Source: Endomychus coccineus
Taxonomy: Eukaryota > Arthropoda > Insecta > Coleoptera > Endomychidae
Assembly (NCBI GenBank): GCA_958510875.1
Contig: OY294068.1
Span: 199,106,315-199,170,314 of the forward strand
Length of the DNA: 64,000 nt
Reading direction: 5' to 3'
Below are positions 31,480 to 43,683 of this stretch, in pieces. Made by a program: the position numbers and the translations under genes. The notes beneath the pieces are model-generated. The model saw only the letters and a list, made by a program, of their open reading frames with translations, was not told the origin of the DNA and ran no database searches. How positions within the stretch are numbered: position 1 is the first letter of the stretch; each line of letters starts with the position of its first letter.

Positions 31480-34400
31480 AATATAGTAGACAAAAGTGTT
31501 GATCATACATATAATTCTTCTTATATTCATTTCTTAACAGAGGTTGTTACGTAGCAATTTATTATTAATTTTTCAAAGTTCATTCAATAGCGTCAACTTG
31601 AAACAACCGAAAAATGTCAAAGTATGAGATTTAACGTTATTATCCGAACGGGACCGTCTAATATTCAAACTGAAACTAACAATGGAAACTTCATTAGTCC
31701 CTTGACATATCGAGATTATACGAGAACGACAGCGCGCGCCCTCGGTGTTTTCAGCTTGAATATTTCAGTAGTTTTAAAACGTTGTAATTAACAATTCATC
31801 ATTGTTACACTCAATTTCACGGGATTATTGTGCGTTTCTCGTATTCCTGGAATAACTGATTCTCTAGATTCATCAGCTATGAATCCGGAACTCGCCGGAG
31901 TGTACGAACGAACATTATTAGTTTTGTAGTATAAGAATCATATATTCATATACTTAATTTCCATATTTACAAAGCATACTTTATTTTTGTTATGAATCAT
32001 TGTAATATTAATGTTATATAAATAAACCTGAACTTAGACGATTCAAACGAAGGCTTGTATATTATAGATTCTTACTAGGTGTTATGTACAATATGCTGAC
32101 GGACGCAAGGTTACCTACCGATGTCAATGATTGTATAATATAATCAATTGTCGGTCATTGTTCATGCACTAAAAATCCTTGCTTCCTTGGGATATCTGGG
32201 GCAACCAACCAAAAGGGACCAGAGTGTAATGGAACAAAATTTGTAACCATCATTTTTCAAATTAAATGTTAGTAAAGTTAAGTCCTAGCGCTCTATTTTC
32301 ATCATATCCCTATGTCAATTTTTTAGTAATTATATGAACAGCGGTGAGTTTGGTTTCTTACTCCTTTGTATGGGCGCTCTCAATCAAATATTCAAATCCT
32401 ACGAATAATATGCAAAACAAGGAAACTTTTAGAAATTCAGCTTAACTTTGTTCGTCGAACGTGCCTCTGGTTAAGACATTCGATTATAACTTAGGCTAGT
32501 GGAAAAACTGTGATTGGAAGGACGCATTTCTATAATTTATCAATCACCTATATTATCAACGTGTTATTATTTTTTCTCTTTACCTTGATCGGTCCTGATT
32601 AAAATCGCTCTCGAATCCTGGAAACAAAAAAAAATATTAGTAGAAATTATAGAATTGTTGTTAGTGGTAAATACAGAAAATGGAAATTAATTATTTTCAA
32701 ATTCTCTTCGTCTGAGTTCTTACGAGATCTACCGAGTCAATTCTTGACAACTTGTTCCGGAAACTGGAATCACTCTAACAAAAAAATGGAATACCAATAT
32801 ACAGGATCATTCACGGTTATTGTTCGAACAACAGATCTTTACGGAAAACGACTGAACATGGACTTTTGGATATTTATATTACAATTAGCTATGAAGTTTA
32901 TTCAATTTTTGAACGTGCAATGTTGTCACTCTTATTAGAAAGTAGCAGTCACTCTGAAATTTTGATTGGCATCCTATAGTGATAATTCTCTAAGTCTATG
33001 AAAGACCGACCAAAGTAATGTTTTGCTACTTACGGATAAGTATATTCATAGTTGTATTTTAATTTGTATTTGAATACAATAATAAAAGTTGATATCAACA
33101 TAGTAGTATTCAATTTTTACAATATGGATAACATTTCATATCACATAGTAAAGGGGGGAGACCATAGTATCTAAAAAAGGTACATTGTTTCGGTCGGTTA
33201 GAAAACCATCACAAGTTCTTTTTTCAATGTGTAACCTGACGAAATCATTCCAACTCCGCCTGAATTTCTAATATCCATCGGTGTAGAATCTGAACTAATA
33301 ATTTTAACATATTGTCGATGTGAAATAAATAAATTCTAGAGTACTGGATGTGAATAGCTGTTTCCTCCCATTTTTTTAAGCTTGAATTTACACCTCAAAA
33401 CTAAACAAAACGTCAAGATACATAACGTCGATATTTCTAATGACAGAATTGTTCCGATAGTCGACTTGAAAAATTAAAATACATGATTGTTGCTTATTGA
33501 TATTTTTAACAAATTAACGCTCATAATCCAATAACTACTCAGGATAGGTGAGAGAACACTTTACGTAGGGAAGAAGCAAATTTGAAAGACTTTCCGAGTA
33601 AGAGATAATATACAGGACATTTCATTAAAGAAAGAACTTTTGGTAGCCCACTATTAATTATGACCAACAGTTGAGCTATTGAAAATTAAATAATATAAAG
33701 ATATGAAAAAATTTTTGAAGTAGTGTTTCATCAATAAAATGATATAAAATAATCAATATCTCAGAAACCATGCAACGTGGGATTGGGAATTTATGGAATA
33801 ATGTCATTCAGAAACATATTGAAAATTCAAATACAACATTAGATAGAGAATGTTCTGTTTAAAATTTCAAAGTATCTGCTACTTTATAATGAGAGCGGCA
33901 ACACTGCATGTGCCAAAATAATCTGAAAAGAGACACTTAAATAAGTAACCAAAGCTTTAGAACTCTATATGTTGTATATTTTTCCAAGTATTACAATAAT
34001 TTCACCGACTTAAATTCATGAAAAGGTTCAAATTGAGGAATGAAACACTGAAGCGTGATATATTCAGCCAGTTCATTGAGCAATCTGATTGTACAAATGT
34101 CTGTGACGAAGCTGTGCTACGAAAATCGGACCCGCTGTACAATTATATGTGTAAAGAATGCCAAGTGTCTAACAAATGGCGTAACAAACTGCTCTTAACC
34201 CGGAATTTGTAAGTGACTAACCGGATTCGGAATCAGCGAAGTCAAGGCTACTTCATTAGTCGATCCCGCTCTGTCATAAATTAAAACCGTTCGCAGCCAT
34301 ATTGGGGTAAACTATATTTGCATTCGTCAAACACAAATAAGAACATTCATACTGTTAAACCAGATTCAAACATCGTTAAATTTGCGCTTCCTTTGCCGGG

Positions 34401-34840
34401 CTACGTTCATTTGGCATCGGACGAACTTTGACTGATGATTCCTCGCAGAACAGTTCCATATCTGTAGATTTACATGCGAGGTGATGTCACAATTCGAACT
34501 TCTATGAGCAAGATCGCCAAGCAACTAATCCATTAACAAACGTGATTGAATTCTCTCAGTGTGTTCTAACAATGGAACTGAGAATAATTCTAATTATTGA
34601 ATTTTGAATACTATAAATAGTAGAGAAAAATAGTACAGAGCTTACAGCTATGTTGACCTGTTGGATCAGAATTCAACTGGTCACAGCTTTGTTGACATCC
34701 TTTCGCGATATGAGTTGTGCTTGATAAACTTTTATAATAATATCCCCTCGTATGTGATATTATATTTCATTCATATTGTGAAATTAAACACCACTATGTT
34801 GATATTACTTTTATTTGTACAAAGCAAAGATTTGAACCGT
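31480..34840. other. No gene recognised
   Basis: Long AT-rich tract. ORFs at 32744 and 34018 (64 codons each) carry no recognisable domain; the second has a CxxC (MCKECQ) but nothing else. No clear repeat found by eye. Confidence 0.4.
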
Positions 34841-34844
34841 CCTG

Positions 34845-35350
34845 GAGTCCTTTTCACATGTTTGAAGTTCGGCTTCGACATACAATGAAGATCTTGGATC
34901 CTATCCAGAAGAGAACTATTCGTACGATTGATGACGTCATTGACCTTTCTAGAATATCGTAGATAGGTGGGCGATCTCTCCCTTTTCTATAGATATTTCC
35001 ATTATCGGTGTTCATCAGAAATCTCGTCTGTTATTTCATCACGAGTGACTTCAGGTAGGCGAACAAGACGAACTTGAGCTAGTCACCCCTTTATTGTCAA
35101 GCTCGAGACCTACCAAGCTTCTTCCTACCAGACTCCATTTTTCTAACGAACAGCAAAGTTGTGGAACTCTTTACCTAGTGAGGCCTTTCTCTATGCCAAA
35201 ATGCTCCTTAGTCTTGAAAAACCAAAGGAAATATTTGCTTGTGTGTGTACAGATTGTTCCTCATTCATATTGTAAATTGTCTTTCTTAATGTCGTTTTTT
35301 TCTAGGAATTTTAGGGTCTAGCATTATATCCGTTACCGAAAAAAAAAAGA
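34845..35350 (+). pseudogene. LINE 3' fragment (recurrent NSLPSEVFP type), copy 3
   Basis: In shifting frames it reads LDPIQKRTIRTIDD (thumb segment), LPFLYRYFHYRCSSEIS, a PFF-R-TAKLWNSLPSEAF segment and a 3' UTR ending in an A-rich tail at 35340-35350. This is the longest copy of the recurrent LINE end and links the NSLPSE terminus to upstream RT sequence. Stops interrupt it at several places. Confidence 0.7.
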
Positions 35351-35830
35351 AGACGTTCCGGCTAAATCAGAGCTTGATATCATCTCTAATTATTTGCTTA
35401 GCAGGGCGAGATGAATGCTTCCTTTTGAAAGTGACACTACAAGATACCCATCTATCGGCACAAGCTCAATGACGCCACATGCTAACTCGTCGGAAAACCA
35501 ATAAGAACTAAAAATGAAAATTTCAATTTTATATTTATATTATTAGGTACATATCACCTAAGAACGGTCTAATTAGGGTTGCAGGTATCTAAATAAAATT
35601 TATATATTCTGGCTCTACCCGAAAAGGTGGTAAATTGGGTGCCTTTTAATGCCGTAAGGATAATTGGGGTTTCATCAACGATATATTATGGACAATACTC
35701 TTCATGTAACACTTTCATTTATTATGTACAATGGCTGCTTTATAACTGGTTGGAATTCATAATTTCAAAAATTGCACCGTCAAGTATTTCGCTTTCTCTC
35801 ATAATCTCAGTTTAGTATAGTCTAATCCAA
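35351..35830. other. No gene recognised
   Basis: Spacer between two LINE insertions; no supported feature. Confidence 0.4.
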
Positions 35831-36054
35831 GGAGAGGCCAGGCTTGGTGCTTTCAGAATACAAAATACACTGGAGAATGTTCACATTGGGCCAGACCTAC
35901 CATGAGTATCGTAAAAATCGTGACCAGGGACGTGCTAGGCATGAGAACAGATCACATCCCAAAGCGATACTCTTTCAACAACACATTCAGAGTATCAATA
36001 CCAGAAAGGACTTAATGGGAACATACAAACCTGAACAACTTTCTACAGGGAAAG

Positions 36055-36330
36055 ATCCGGTATACAGACGGGTCTAAGACTGAAAATGGTGCTGGTGCAG
36101 GAGTATACTCAAGAAACCCAAAGACTGGCTTGAGCTATTCATTAGACAGCACATCTGTGTCTTCCTAGCAGAGGTATATGCAATCCTCCAATGTGTGAAG
36201 GAAAACAATCGGAGAGCCATCGATGATGAGCAGATCCACATATTGACAGACAGTCAGGCTGCACTTAAGGCAATGAGAAGTCAGGGAGTGACATCCTGTC
36301 TGGTATGGACATGCAAAAAAGAACTTGACA
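36055..36330 (+). pseudogene. Outer LINE: RNase H domain, first half
   Basis: Reads YTDGSKTENGAGAGVYS (first catalytic Asp), FLAEVYAILQCVKEN (catalytic Glu) and ILTDSQAALKAM (second Asp), then TCKKELD before the insertion. A frameshift lies near 36150. These are three of the four RNase H catalytic motifs; the fourth lies beyond the inserted element, at 37880 onward. Confidence 0.85.
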
Positions 36331-36469
36331 TAAACATTTAAACATTTTTTATTAAGTATCAATTAGGCAAGCCTGATATACAAAAAAAATAAAATTAGAA
36401 ATGTATAAATGTCTTACAAAAAAAAAAAAAATATAATATATATAAAAAATAAAGACAGAGTGCTGAGTA

Positions 36470-37132
36470 TCACAATGAGCTGTCACTAATATACTTCTTT
36501 AATGATGACTTGAATTGTTTTACTGAATTAGATTCTTTTACAAGTTGAGGTAGTTTGTTGAATTCATTTAAGCCTTTATGGAACATACTATTCATTCCAA
36601 ATTTAGTGTTAGTTTTTTTAATGTAGAAATTGTTATTACATCTTGTATTGTAATCATGAACTTCATTATTTCTCAATAAGAATTTTTGGAAGTAATTGGG
36701 TAGCAATCCTTTTTGAAGCTTAAATATAAAGATCATAGTCATAAATAATATACGTTCATCAACTGAAAACCAGTTTAGACAATCTAACATCAGTGTAATT
36801 GCTGTGTAACGGCTACATCCCAATATTAACCTCATACCCCGATTTTGAAGCTTTGGCAATTGTGCTATTTTATTTTTACCAAGTAGAAAAAGTAAAGTTG
36901 AACACTAATCAAAATGAGGTTGAATTAAACTTTCAAAAAGAGTCAACCTAGCATACATATACACTTTCTTACATATACGAGAGAAAAAGAAGAGTTTTTT
37001 GGATACTTTTTTACAAATATAATCAGCATGGCTGTTTAGTTTTAAATTTTTATCAATTATAAAACCCAAATATTTTATTTCGGATACATTTTCAATGTTG
37101 GTATTATTAATTTTATAACAGCATTTGCCCAA
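36470..37132 (-). pseudogene. Inner LINE: reverse transcriptase C-terminal part
   Basis: Two frames in sequence. 36905-37132 carries IKYLGFIIDKNLKLNSH. 36470-36859 carries MPKLQNRGMRLILGCSR, HDYNTRCNNNFY and a FNKLPQLVKESNSVKQFKSS end. The HDYNTR motif is typical of the C-terminal region of CR1/Jockey-group LINEs. The stop is at 36470-36472, followed by 3' UTR with an A/T-rich run. Confidence 0.8.
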
Positions 37133-37422
37133 ACAAATTGTTCATATTTACAAGATGATGTCATACTTTTTGTTTTACTGACATTTAGTTTAAGTTTATT
37201 ATTAAATAAATATGTTTCAATGCTTTTTAAAGAACTATTCATTTCAACAACTGCTTGATCCGAATTTTCGTGTATACAATAAACCAATGTATCATCAGCA
37301 AAAAGATTTATACAGTGTGATCCAGAAATGTGGTTAATGTCATTCAGATAAATAATAAAAAGCAATGGACCTAACACACTACCTTGAGGTATGCCACTCT
37401 CAATCATAAGTTCATCTGACAA
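37075..37422 (-). pseudogene. Inner LINE: reverse transcriptase catalytic part
   Basis: Contains GIPQGSVLGPLLFIIYLNDI and the FADD catalytic box in NLFADDTLVYC, followed by KLKLNVSKTKSM. The catalytic box is intact. The frame then shifts, and the continuation is at 36905-37132. Confidence 0.85.
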
Positions 37423-37431
37423 TTATTTTCC

Positions 37432-37878
37432 GAATTTAGTTTTTTGTCTTCTGTTAAGTAGGTAACTTTGAATCCAATCCAAAACAATATCCGATATCCC
37501 ATAATACCTTAATTTTTCAATTAAAATAGTTATATCGATTGTTTCAAATGCTCTTTTAAGGTCAAGGAAAGTCGCAACAATGTACTGATTTCTATCAATT
37601 ATATCCTACCATTCAGTTATTAAAAATTGTAGAGACGTTTCACAGGAGTGTTTAGCTCTAAAACCTGATTGGTTGCCTAGAAACAATTCATTAGTATTAA
37701 AGTACTGAGTTAATTGGTTGTAGACAGATAGTTCTAACACCTTTCCAAGAGTAGGTAGTATATTTAATGGTCTAAAATTTTCAGCATCAATTGAGTTAAT
37801 TTTTGGTACAGGAACAACAGTGGAAACCTTAAATTGATCGGGAAACACACCAGTTCTAAGTGATGTGTTAATTAAATA
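37432..37878 (-). pseudogene. Inner LINE: reverse transcriptase N-terminal part
   Basis: The minus-strand frame reads TSLRTGVFPDQFKVSTVVPV, FRPLNILPTLGKVLE and LGNQSGFRAKHSCETSL, all conserved RT finger motifs. After a frame change it continues with a FLDLKRAFETIDITIL palm segment (position of the first catalytic Asp occupied by Glu) and a SYLLNRRQKTKFG segment. The first 15 residues of the long open frame are antisense of the outer LINE, not part of this protein. Confidence 0.8.
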
Positions 37879-38426
37879 CTGGCAGACCGAAATCGCATTG
37901 AGCTGTTTTGGGTGCCGGGACATCAGGGAACGACAGGCAACGAAAAAGCCGACGATCTTGCAAAAAGAGGGTCAGAGAACACTCCAGATCCAGAACAGAC
38001 CACGGGGGTACCGAAACGTACAGCACGAAGGTCTGTAGAAGACTGGATCATGGAAAACCACAAAGAATACTGGGAAAAAATTCCAGGAAACGCACATGGG
38101 AAGAAATACATCAAAGCCACGTGTACCAAAAGAACGACAGAACTAGGGAAAAAATAAAAGTCGTAATAGGGCTCATGACTGGCCATGCGCCGGTAAAAGG
38201 GCACCCAAACAAAATGGGACTGTACAATGGCCACTTGACATGCAGACTTTGTGGTAAGGATACAGAAACAGTGACACACATACTGTGTAAATGCGAGGTG
38301 CTTGATCGCAAACGACAGTCAATTTTTGGAAAGCCTAACGACGAACCAGAATTATACAGTTCCCACCCTGTAAAGGACTCGTACAAACTCGTACAATGTA
38401 CAAAAATACTTGAGTGGATACCGTAA
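37879..38426 (+). pseudogene. Outer LINE: RNase H second half and zinc knuckle
   Basis: Reads ELFWVPGHQGTTGNEKADDL, the conserved GH-x-GNExAD segment with the last RNase H catalytic Asp, then a helical linker to 38157. After a frameshift the continuation (to 38426) has CRLCGKDTETVTHILCKC, a CxxC-x-H-x-C zinc knuckle found at the C-terminus of RNase H-bearing LINEs. The 172-codon open frame at 37908 is the zinc-knuckle frame extended through the other frame's RNase H sequence. Confidence 0.85.
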
Positions 38427-38675
38427 ACAAACGAAACATAGGCGAGATACAATGGGCCAGTAGACCTAAGTGTCACCGGAGGCAATAGCCAGAGTGAGTA
38501 TGCCTGGAATGGTGACTCTCACAGTAGACCTTGAGATTCATAGGCTCATAACCTCCCCATAAGGAGTTTTCTTCACCTCCACAAAAAAAAAAAAAGTAGT
38601 CTTTGATAATGGCTGCATGGCAATTGGGAACTGCTTTAGATGATTAATAATTTTGAGCGGTTATAATGTAAAACA

Positions 38676-38800
38676 AATTATAATATTAAAGTACTAAGGA
38701 CATTTTAGCCACCAAGTAGCCATCATCAGGATAAACAGTTCTTTCTGATGATGGTCACGTGCTAGCTGAAAGATCCTTAGGATTTTAACAGTATTTTATA
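38676..38800. repeat. Face-to-face pair of PLE-associated terminal repeats
   Basis: Two inverted copies. The minus copy (38676-38729) has tcatcag at 38723-38729 (CTGATGA on the minus strand). The plus copy (38745-38800) has CTGATGA at 38745-38751 and GAAA at 38768-38771, then gatccttaggattttaacag. The cores face each other across 15 bp. Both repeat the segment ending in a ttaa-c-agtatttt string that marks the PLE family 2 terminus at 63846. Confidence 0.7.
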
Positions 38801-39780
38801 TGGATAAGAGTGAATATCTCTCACTCAGTGTTATGATGTATGAACGATCTTAGTTTATTAATGAGATTTCTCTACGGTCTCATTTTCGGCTTCGCACGAT
38901 TTTAATTTTTAAAACCTAAGTTTACGTCAAGAATGACTCGTAAATTGCGAATGTTCCTAAATTTTAATTAGATTTCACCGAAACAAACTTTTCACCTCCG
39001 GTTCGCGCCGCCAGGGATTTTCAAATACGTCCGAAATATGCCAGGTGAAACTTTTTAAATTGTCGATATAATAAACGCTAAACTAGACCGGCGCGATTAT
39101 CGGACAACGCAGAAAAGGCACGTCTTTCAATACACTATTAGTGAGGTAGTTTCGTCTTATTTGTGAAGAGACATTTCTCCGAATACGCCAAAGTTGTTTG
39201 TTGCGTGACACGCCTCGAGCTATGGAACTTTATGCTCGGTCCTATGAAAAAACGTTATCAAAGCAATATTTTCTCGTGCATAAAATGTGCAGGCCTCATA
39301 TGTTCTACTGTCGCCTCATCCAGTTCCAATAACCGTGAAACGGAGGTTAATTCGTTAATCATATATTCTTCGCTCAAAAATAGTATGAGTCTTATAATAG
39401 CATTTTCTGTCCTGGATTACGAAAGTTTGAAAATCATAACAGTTTTTTCACTAACACGAACATTTGATAGGGTATCGATTTAAAATTTGGTACACTGCTT
39501 CAACGTAGAGGTTCACAATTTTCGAGAGAAGAAACAAAAAAATTACCAAATAATCCAAATTGGGAGGGTTCACTGACCTGCGCCAGTGATTTCCCAATTA
39601 CTTCTTGGAAGGTGATCATTTATTTTGGAACATCTCCCATTTTCTATCAGAGCTATTGATAATGTGGAAGTGTTTAAGAAGATGTGAGTTGTTTTGCCTG
39701 TTTTGTGCTAAACACTAACTATGAAAAGACGTTTGATTCTCGACCACCGAATTTTTGATAGGGTTTACTCCCCTTTGAGG
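38801..39780. other. No gene recognised
   Basis: No supported gene. The 106-codon ORF at 39163 has no recognisable motif and is not convincing. Confidence 0.4.
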
Positions 39781-39877
39781 ACTACTGGTAGGGTCCTCAC
39801 CACGAAGCGTATCACAGTGTGATATATTGTTAAAATAACTCTAATGAGTTTATTTGCCCCACGTTTTTGGTGACAAT
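39781..39877 (-). mobile_element. Leader segment after the long LTR
   Basis: Contains the primer-binding-site-like sequence (39858-39875) and a short AT-rich leader. Retrotransposon sequence ends somewhere before about 39780; no coding region remains. Confidence 0.4.
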
Positions 39878-41491
39878 TGTTAAGATAATCTTTACTGAGT
39901 TTTTATTCTTTATGATTATGTTTGAATTCTAAAAATTTTTATTTTAATTTTAACCTTAAATTTCATTTTATTCCGGCTAGCTTTTTATTTTTTATTTGAT
40001 TGTTTTGAATTCATGTTTTATATTGTTTTTATTTGTTTTAATTGAAAATGTTCTTTTTATATAATATGGAATTAAACACAATATTTTTTTGAATGTTAAA
40101 AGTTTCTATATTTTATATTAATGACTCTATGTTATATCTCAGGTTTACAGATCTTACGATTTATTTTATGTTCTAAAATGTCTATGCTTAACCTCAAAAC
40201 TAGTTAATATTGATTCTTATTTATAAACAACAATCTTACTTTCAGATATACAAATGATGATACAATGATGATATTATAAATAAACTTACTTTTAGTTTAT
40301 ATCCAATAATATGATAGAAAATGTCGGCAATGTTCAGTTGATTTTATCTTCTTGATGATTAGATTATTCACTTTAAAAACAATTACTCTGCTATACACAT
40401 ACACAAGGTAAACTACGTTGTTACTTCTTCATAAATTCAGGAACTGTTGATAATAAATTGTTAACTTGTTTTATTCTTTCAAGATATAAAACTTCTTCAA
40501 TTACATTCTGGAACGTTATCGAAGACTGGATATTCTACGATGCTATTTATTAACTGTGGTTATTATAACCTTAAACTTTGCTATGAAGATTCAGGTATAC
40601 TACTTGATTCGTAGAAATATTTTACTTGCTTCGGTTACTTTAACTTATCAAAGCTACAGACACTACTTGAGTTCTTCGATGTTATCCAAAAAACTAAGGT
40701 TATGGAAATATACTTGAGCTGCAGAAGATACTTTGGATCTTAGATGTTAATGCAAGGCTGTCTGGTTCACCTTCCTGTTTCCTTTTTATAGGACCCACAA
40801 AGGAACGCCAACTTATGTCATTTCTGACCAATGAGGTTTTTTCTTTGCATATCAAGGATGCTTTGGTCATTGTTGTATACTGACATAACTTTTGATTGTT
40901 GACCTTTCTGAAGTTTCTAAATTGTCTCGACCAATCAGAATAGAGTATTCTATAAATTTTTAATTATTGAAGATTTTCAAATTATTAAAAGTGATGGTGC
41001 TTTCAAATTAATATTGTCTACATTTTTCCACATATTTTGGTATAAGATAACCTATGATTAGGTTCATATTAACTTGATTATTTCAATATTTATGTCAATT
41101 TTTACATCTAATACATAATATAAAATATCAATAACATTTCTATAACATTATATAACTCAAATTTCCTAATTCTATCTTAAATCTATAACATATTTTGATA
41201 ATTTGTGCTATCTTCTGATAGTCTTGGAATAATTTCAATTATGATTTTCTTTTTCGTATCACTGTACGTTCATCCACTTTCACTGTTTTCTTGTTTACGC
41301 TTCTTATTCTATATTACATTCTGGTTTATCTTGTTATACATTGTTTAATACCTTATACTACCTATTAATTAACTTTAAATAATGTTTTTAATTCCATATT
41401 TTTTTATGTATTTTATTAATCTTTTCTAATTGCAATGTTCGGTAAGTTCAATTTTATCATTTTATGTTGTTTAGGAAATGAAATCATAACA
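39878..41491 (-). mobile_element. Long LTR of an LTR retrotransposon (minus strand)
   Basis: Read on the minus strand it begins tgttatgatttcatttcc at 41491 and ends gataatcttaaca or equivalent at 39878, giving a ~1.6-kb LTR with TG..CA-type termini. A TATA-like tcctataaaaaggaaac lies at about 40779-40794 (minus strand), a plausible promoter. Just outside, on the minus strand, ttgtcaccaaaaacgtgggg resembles a tRNA primer-binding site. The AT-rich content and lack of ORFs fit an LTR. No gag or pol is found next to it. Confidence 0.6.
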
Positions 41492-43660
41492 ATATGGATA
41501 GACATGTCCCGGGTAGTCTCAGTGGAGTAAATAACCAGGGCCTCATTGGTGCAGAATGAATAGATTCACATACTTCAATTGCTAAATAAAATTCTCAGTT
41601 ACTCCTCGGCTGATTGAATAATTACACTTCCTCGCAAATAAACACGGAATTTCCCAATAATAAATTCATCTCTCGTAATTGTACATTACGAAGAATTATT
41701 GAATGAAATCAACAATAAAAAGGATCACACGATCCGGAAGAATGCAAGAAAGCTCGAGCAGAGCGGAAAGAAAAACGATCTAAGCAAGCAAAGTTTTCAC
41801 CGAACGATAAATCTTGAATAAATGTTTAAGGGTGGGCAATCATGGTGTAGCAAACAGTCTACAGTCTATGTACTATGCAAGCATGGCAAGTGAACAGCAC
41901 ATTAAAATGACTTCTCATCCGCTCAGTGTATCTCAAACCAACCCCGCGACATACCAGTCAACTCGTAAACTGTATCATATTGATTACTCTCAATGTCGAT
42001 ATGCCCTATTCTTACGAAGTTAGTACGCGGCCTCTTTGAGAGGGATATTTGTAAACTGGTGTCAGTCCACACTAGATAACAGCCCTTTCATTCGTCGGCC
42101 AGTCACAGTTCCTATTTTCGGGGAACTACACAGCATGCACAAACTGTGACTAGCTCATCAAAAAATACTTCCACCTACTTCCGGGGAAATACATATTGTG
42201 CAATTGAGGTAGTATCATCTCTCTCACACTTCCTATCCGTTCTCATATATTCTTCCGTTAATTGTTGTTGAAGTGTGTATAGGCTTTGCCTTTTATACTT
42301 CTTTTGGCATAAGTCTGAATGCAGCTGTTGTTGCCGTTCCTTTTATGGTCAGGTGGCATGGTTCCATCCTCAGAACAGTCATTTTGAACGATGTGTCTCA
42401 AGACATTCCGTTAACTGAGAATCCAAATGTTCGAGTGTTTGTTATTGAATATAGTATAATTAAAGATTCAACATTGCATAAGAGCATCAGGCACTCACAT
42501 TAAGATATTACCTTGCACTCAGCGCATTTATTCTCTCATACAAGCTACAGAGACACCGAGATGAAAAAATATTTACTAACATTTGGCGCACTCTCAACGA
42601 AAGCTTGGCTTTTAAAAGATTTTTATTTATTCTACATACTGCGTTTCTTTTCATTCTGAATTGATTTTATTCCCTTTTTAGAGAGTTAAGCATAACATAC
42701 AGCCAGTTTACTAGGTAAAAAACCTGCATATTCATACGTTGTGGTTAAAAAAAATCATGGAAATAATAATATTGCGGCGCATAATGATGCATAATTAATG
42801 TTATGTCGTTTTAGAATGCGAGTCGTGAATGTGAAAGAACGAAATCCGTTCGGAACATGCGACATCGGCGTACACTTAATCATGCATGAACTTTGGAAAA
42901 TCCGGGGTAGACCCAGTTTGCGACTTTTATTCTAACTTGTTCCCATCTATTATTGATGAGGCTAGTATATGACGTCAGCTAACCGTATACACACATTATA
43001 AAACACTTTCGATATCCAATGCAGATATAAAATACAGGGGTTATTATAAATATGGGGCTGTATCCGCGTAAAAGCCAAGGTATCCGGTCGATTTTAATTT
43101 AATAGCCTCCATAAGCCCTCACTTCACTCGTAGAATATGAATAAAAAATCCATGCAAGCGAATTATACATAAATTAATATACTCATTTATCTCATATTGG
43201 CTTGTGCTAGATAAAAATAATAAGGTCTTCCTAGTTCAGATCGATCAGTAACGTCACGAATTTATAGTTCCAGACAGCTGTTTCGCTCTCCTCACAACGT
43301 GGTAAAAAGACCAACATATCTCACGCCAGAGAGAATTAGAAACAAATGAATATATGGATATACTAATCAATTCTTTCGAGAAATTTCTGGTGAAATTCAC
43401 TCATTTCTAAATGGCAGTAATTGGAGTATAAACTGGCTAGTGGCGCGACCGCGAGTCAGTTTGGCTAGGGGAGGCGAAGGAAGCGAAACATATGTTGTGA
43501 AATAGAGTAGAGCGTAACCATTTGAAACTTATTTGTGTGTATTTAAAAGACATCTGCATAACAGTATTTTTGACTTTTATTTGACTTGGAATAGAAGCGA
43601 AAAGTAGACAGTGAATGCAACACAATCAAACATCAATGGAACTTCCAATATTTCGTGATT
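41492..43660. other. No gene recognised
   Basis: No supported gene. The ORFs at 41814 (69 codons) and 42273 (76 codons, with a hydrophobic start) lack motifs and were not called. Confidence 0.4.
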
Positions 43661-43683
43661 GAGTCCAGTAAAAATTTTCTTTT

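Larger units (their letters stand above)
36335..37878 (-). mobile_element. Inner LINE inserted antisense into the outer LINE
   Basis: A 5'-truncated LINE whose coding runs on the minus strand from about 37878 to 36477, ending with a 3' UTR and a tail near 36335-36345. Outer sequence on the two sides joins in frame across it (...KKELD then LADRN...), with ata present at both edges as a possible very short duplication. It must be younger than the outer LINE. Confidence 0.85.
35835..38596 (+). mobile_element. Outer LINE with RNase H domain, split by an antisense LINE
   Basis: The plus-strand element is 5'-truncated near 35835 and ends in a poly(A) tail at 38582-38595. Its RNase H domain is interrupted at about 36330 and resumes at about 37880. 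Possible target-site duplication: tagtct occurs at 35818-35823 and at 38597-38602, a weak match. The C-terminal Cys/His zinc knuckle and poly(A) tail fit the RNase H-bearing LINE clades. Confidence 0.8.

Noticed and set aside
39163..39483. 106-codon plus-strand ORF
   Set aside because: Composition as background, no motif; could be chance.
42273..42503. 76-codon ORF with a hydrophobic N-terminus
   Set aside because: No recognisable domain, no flanking element, hydrophobic start alone is not support.
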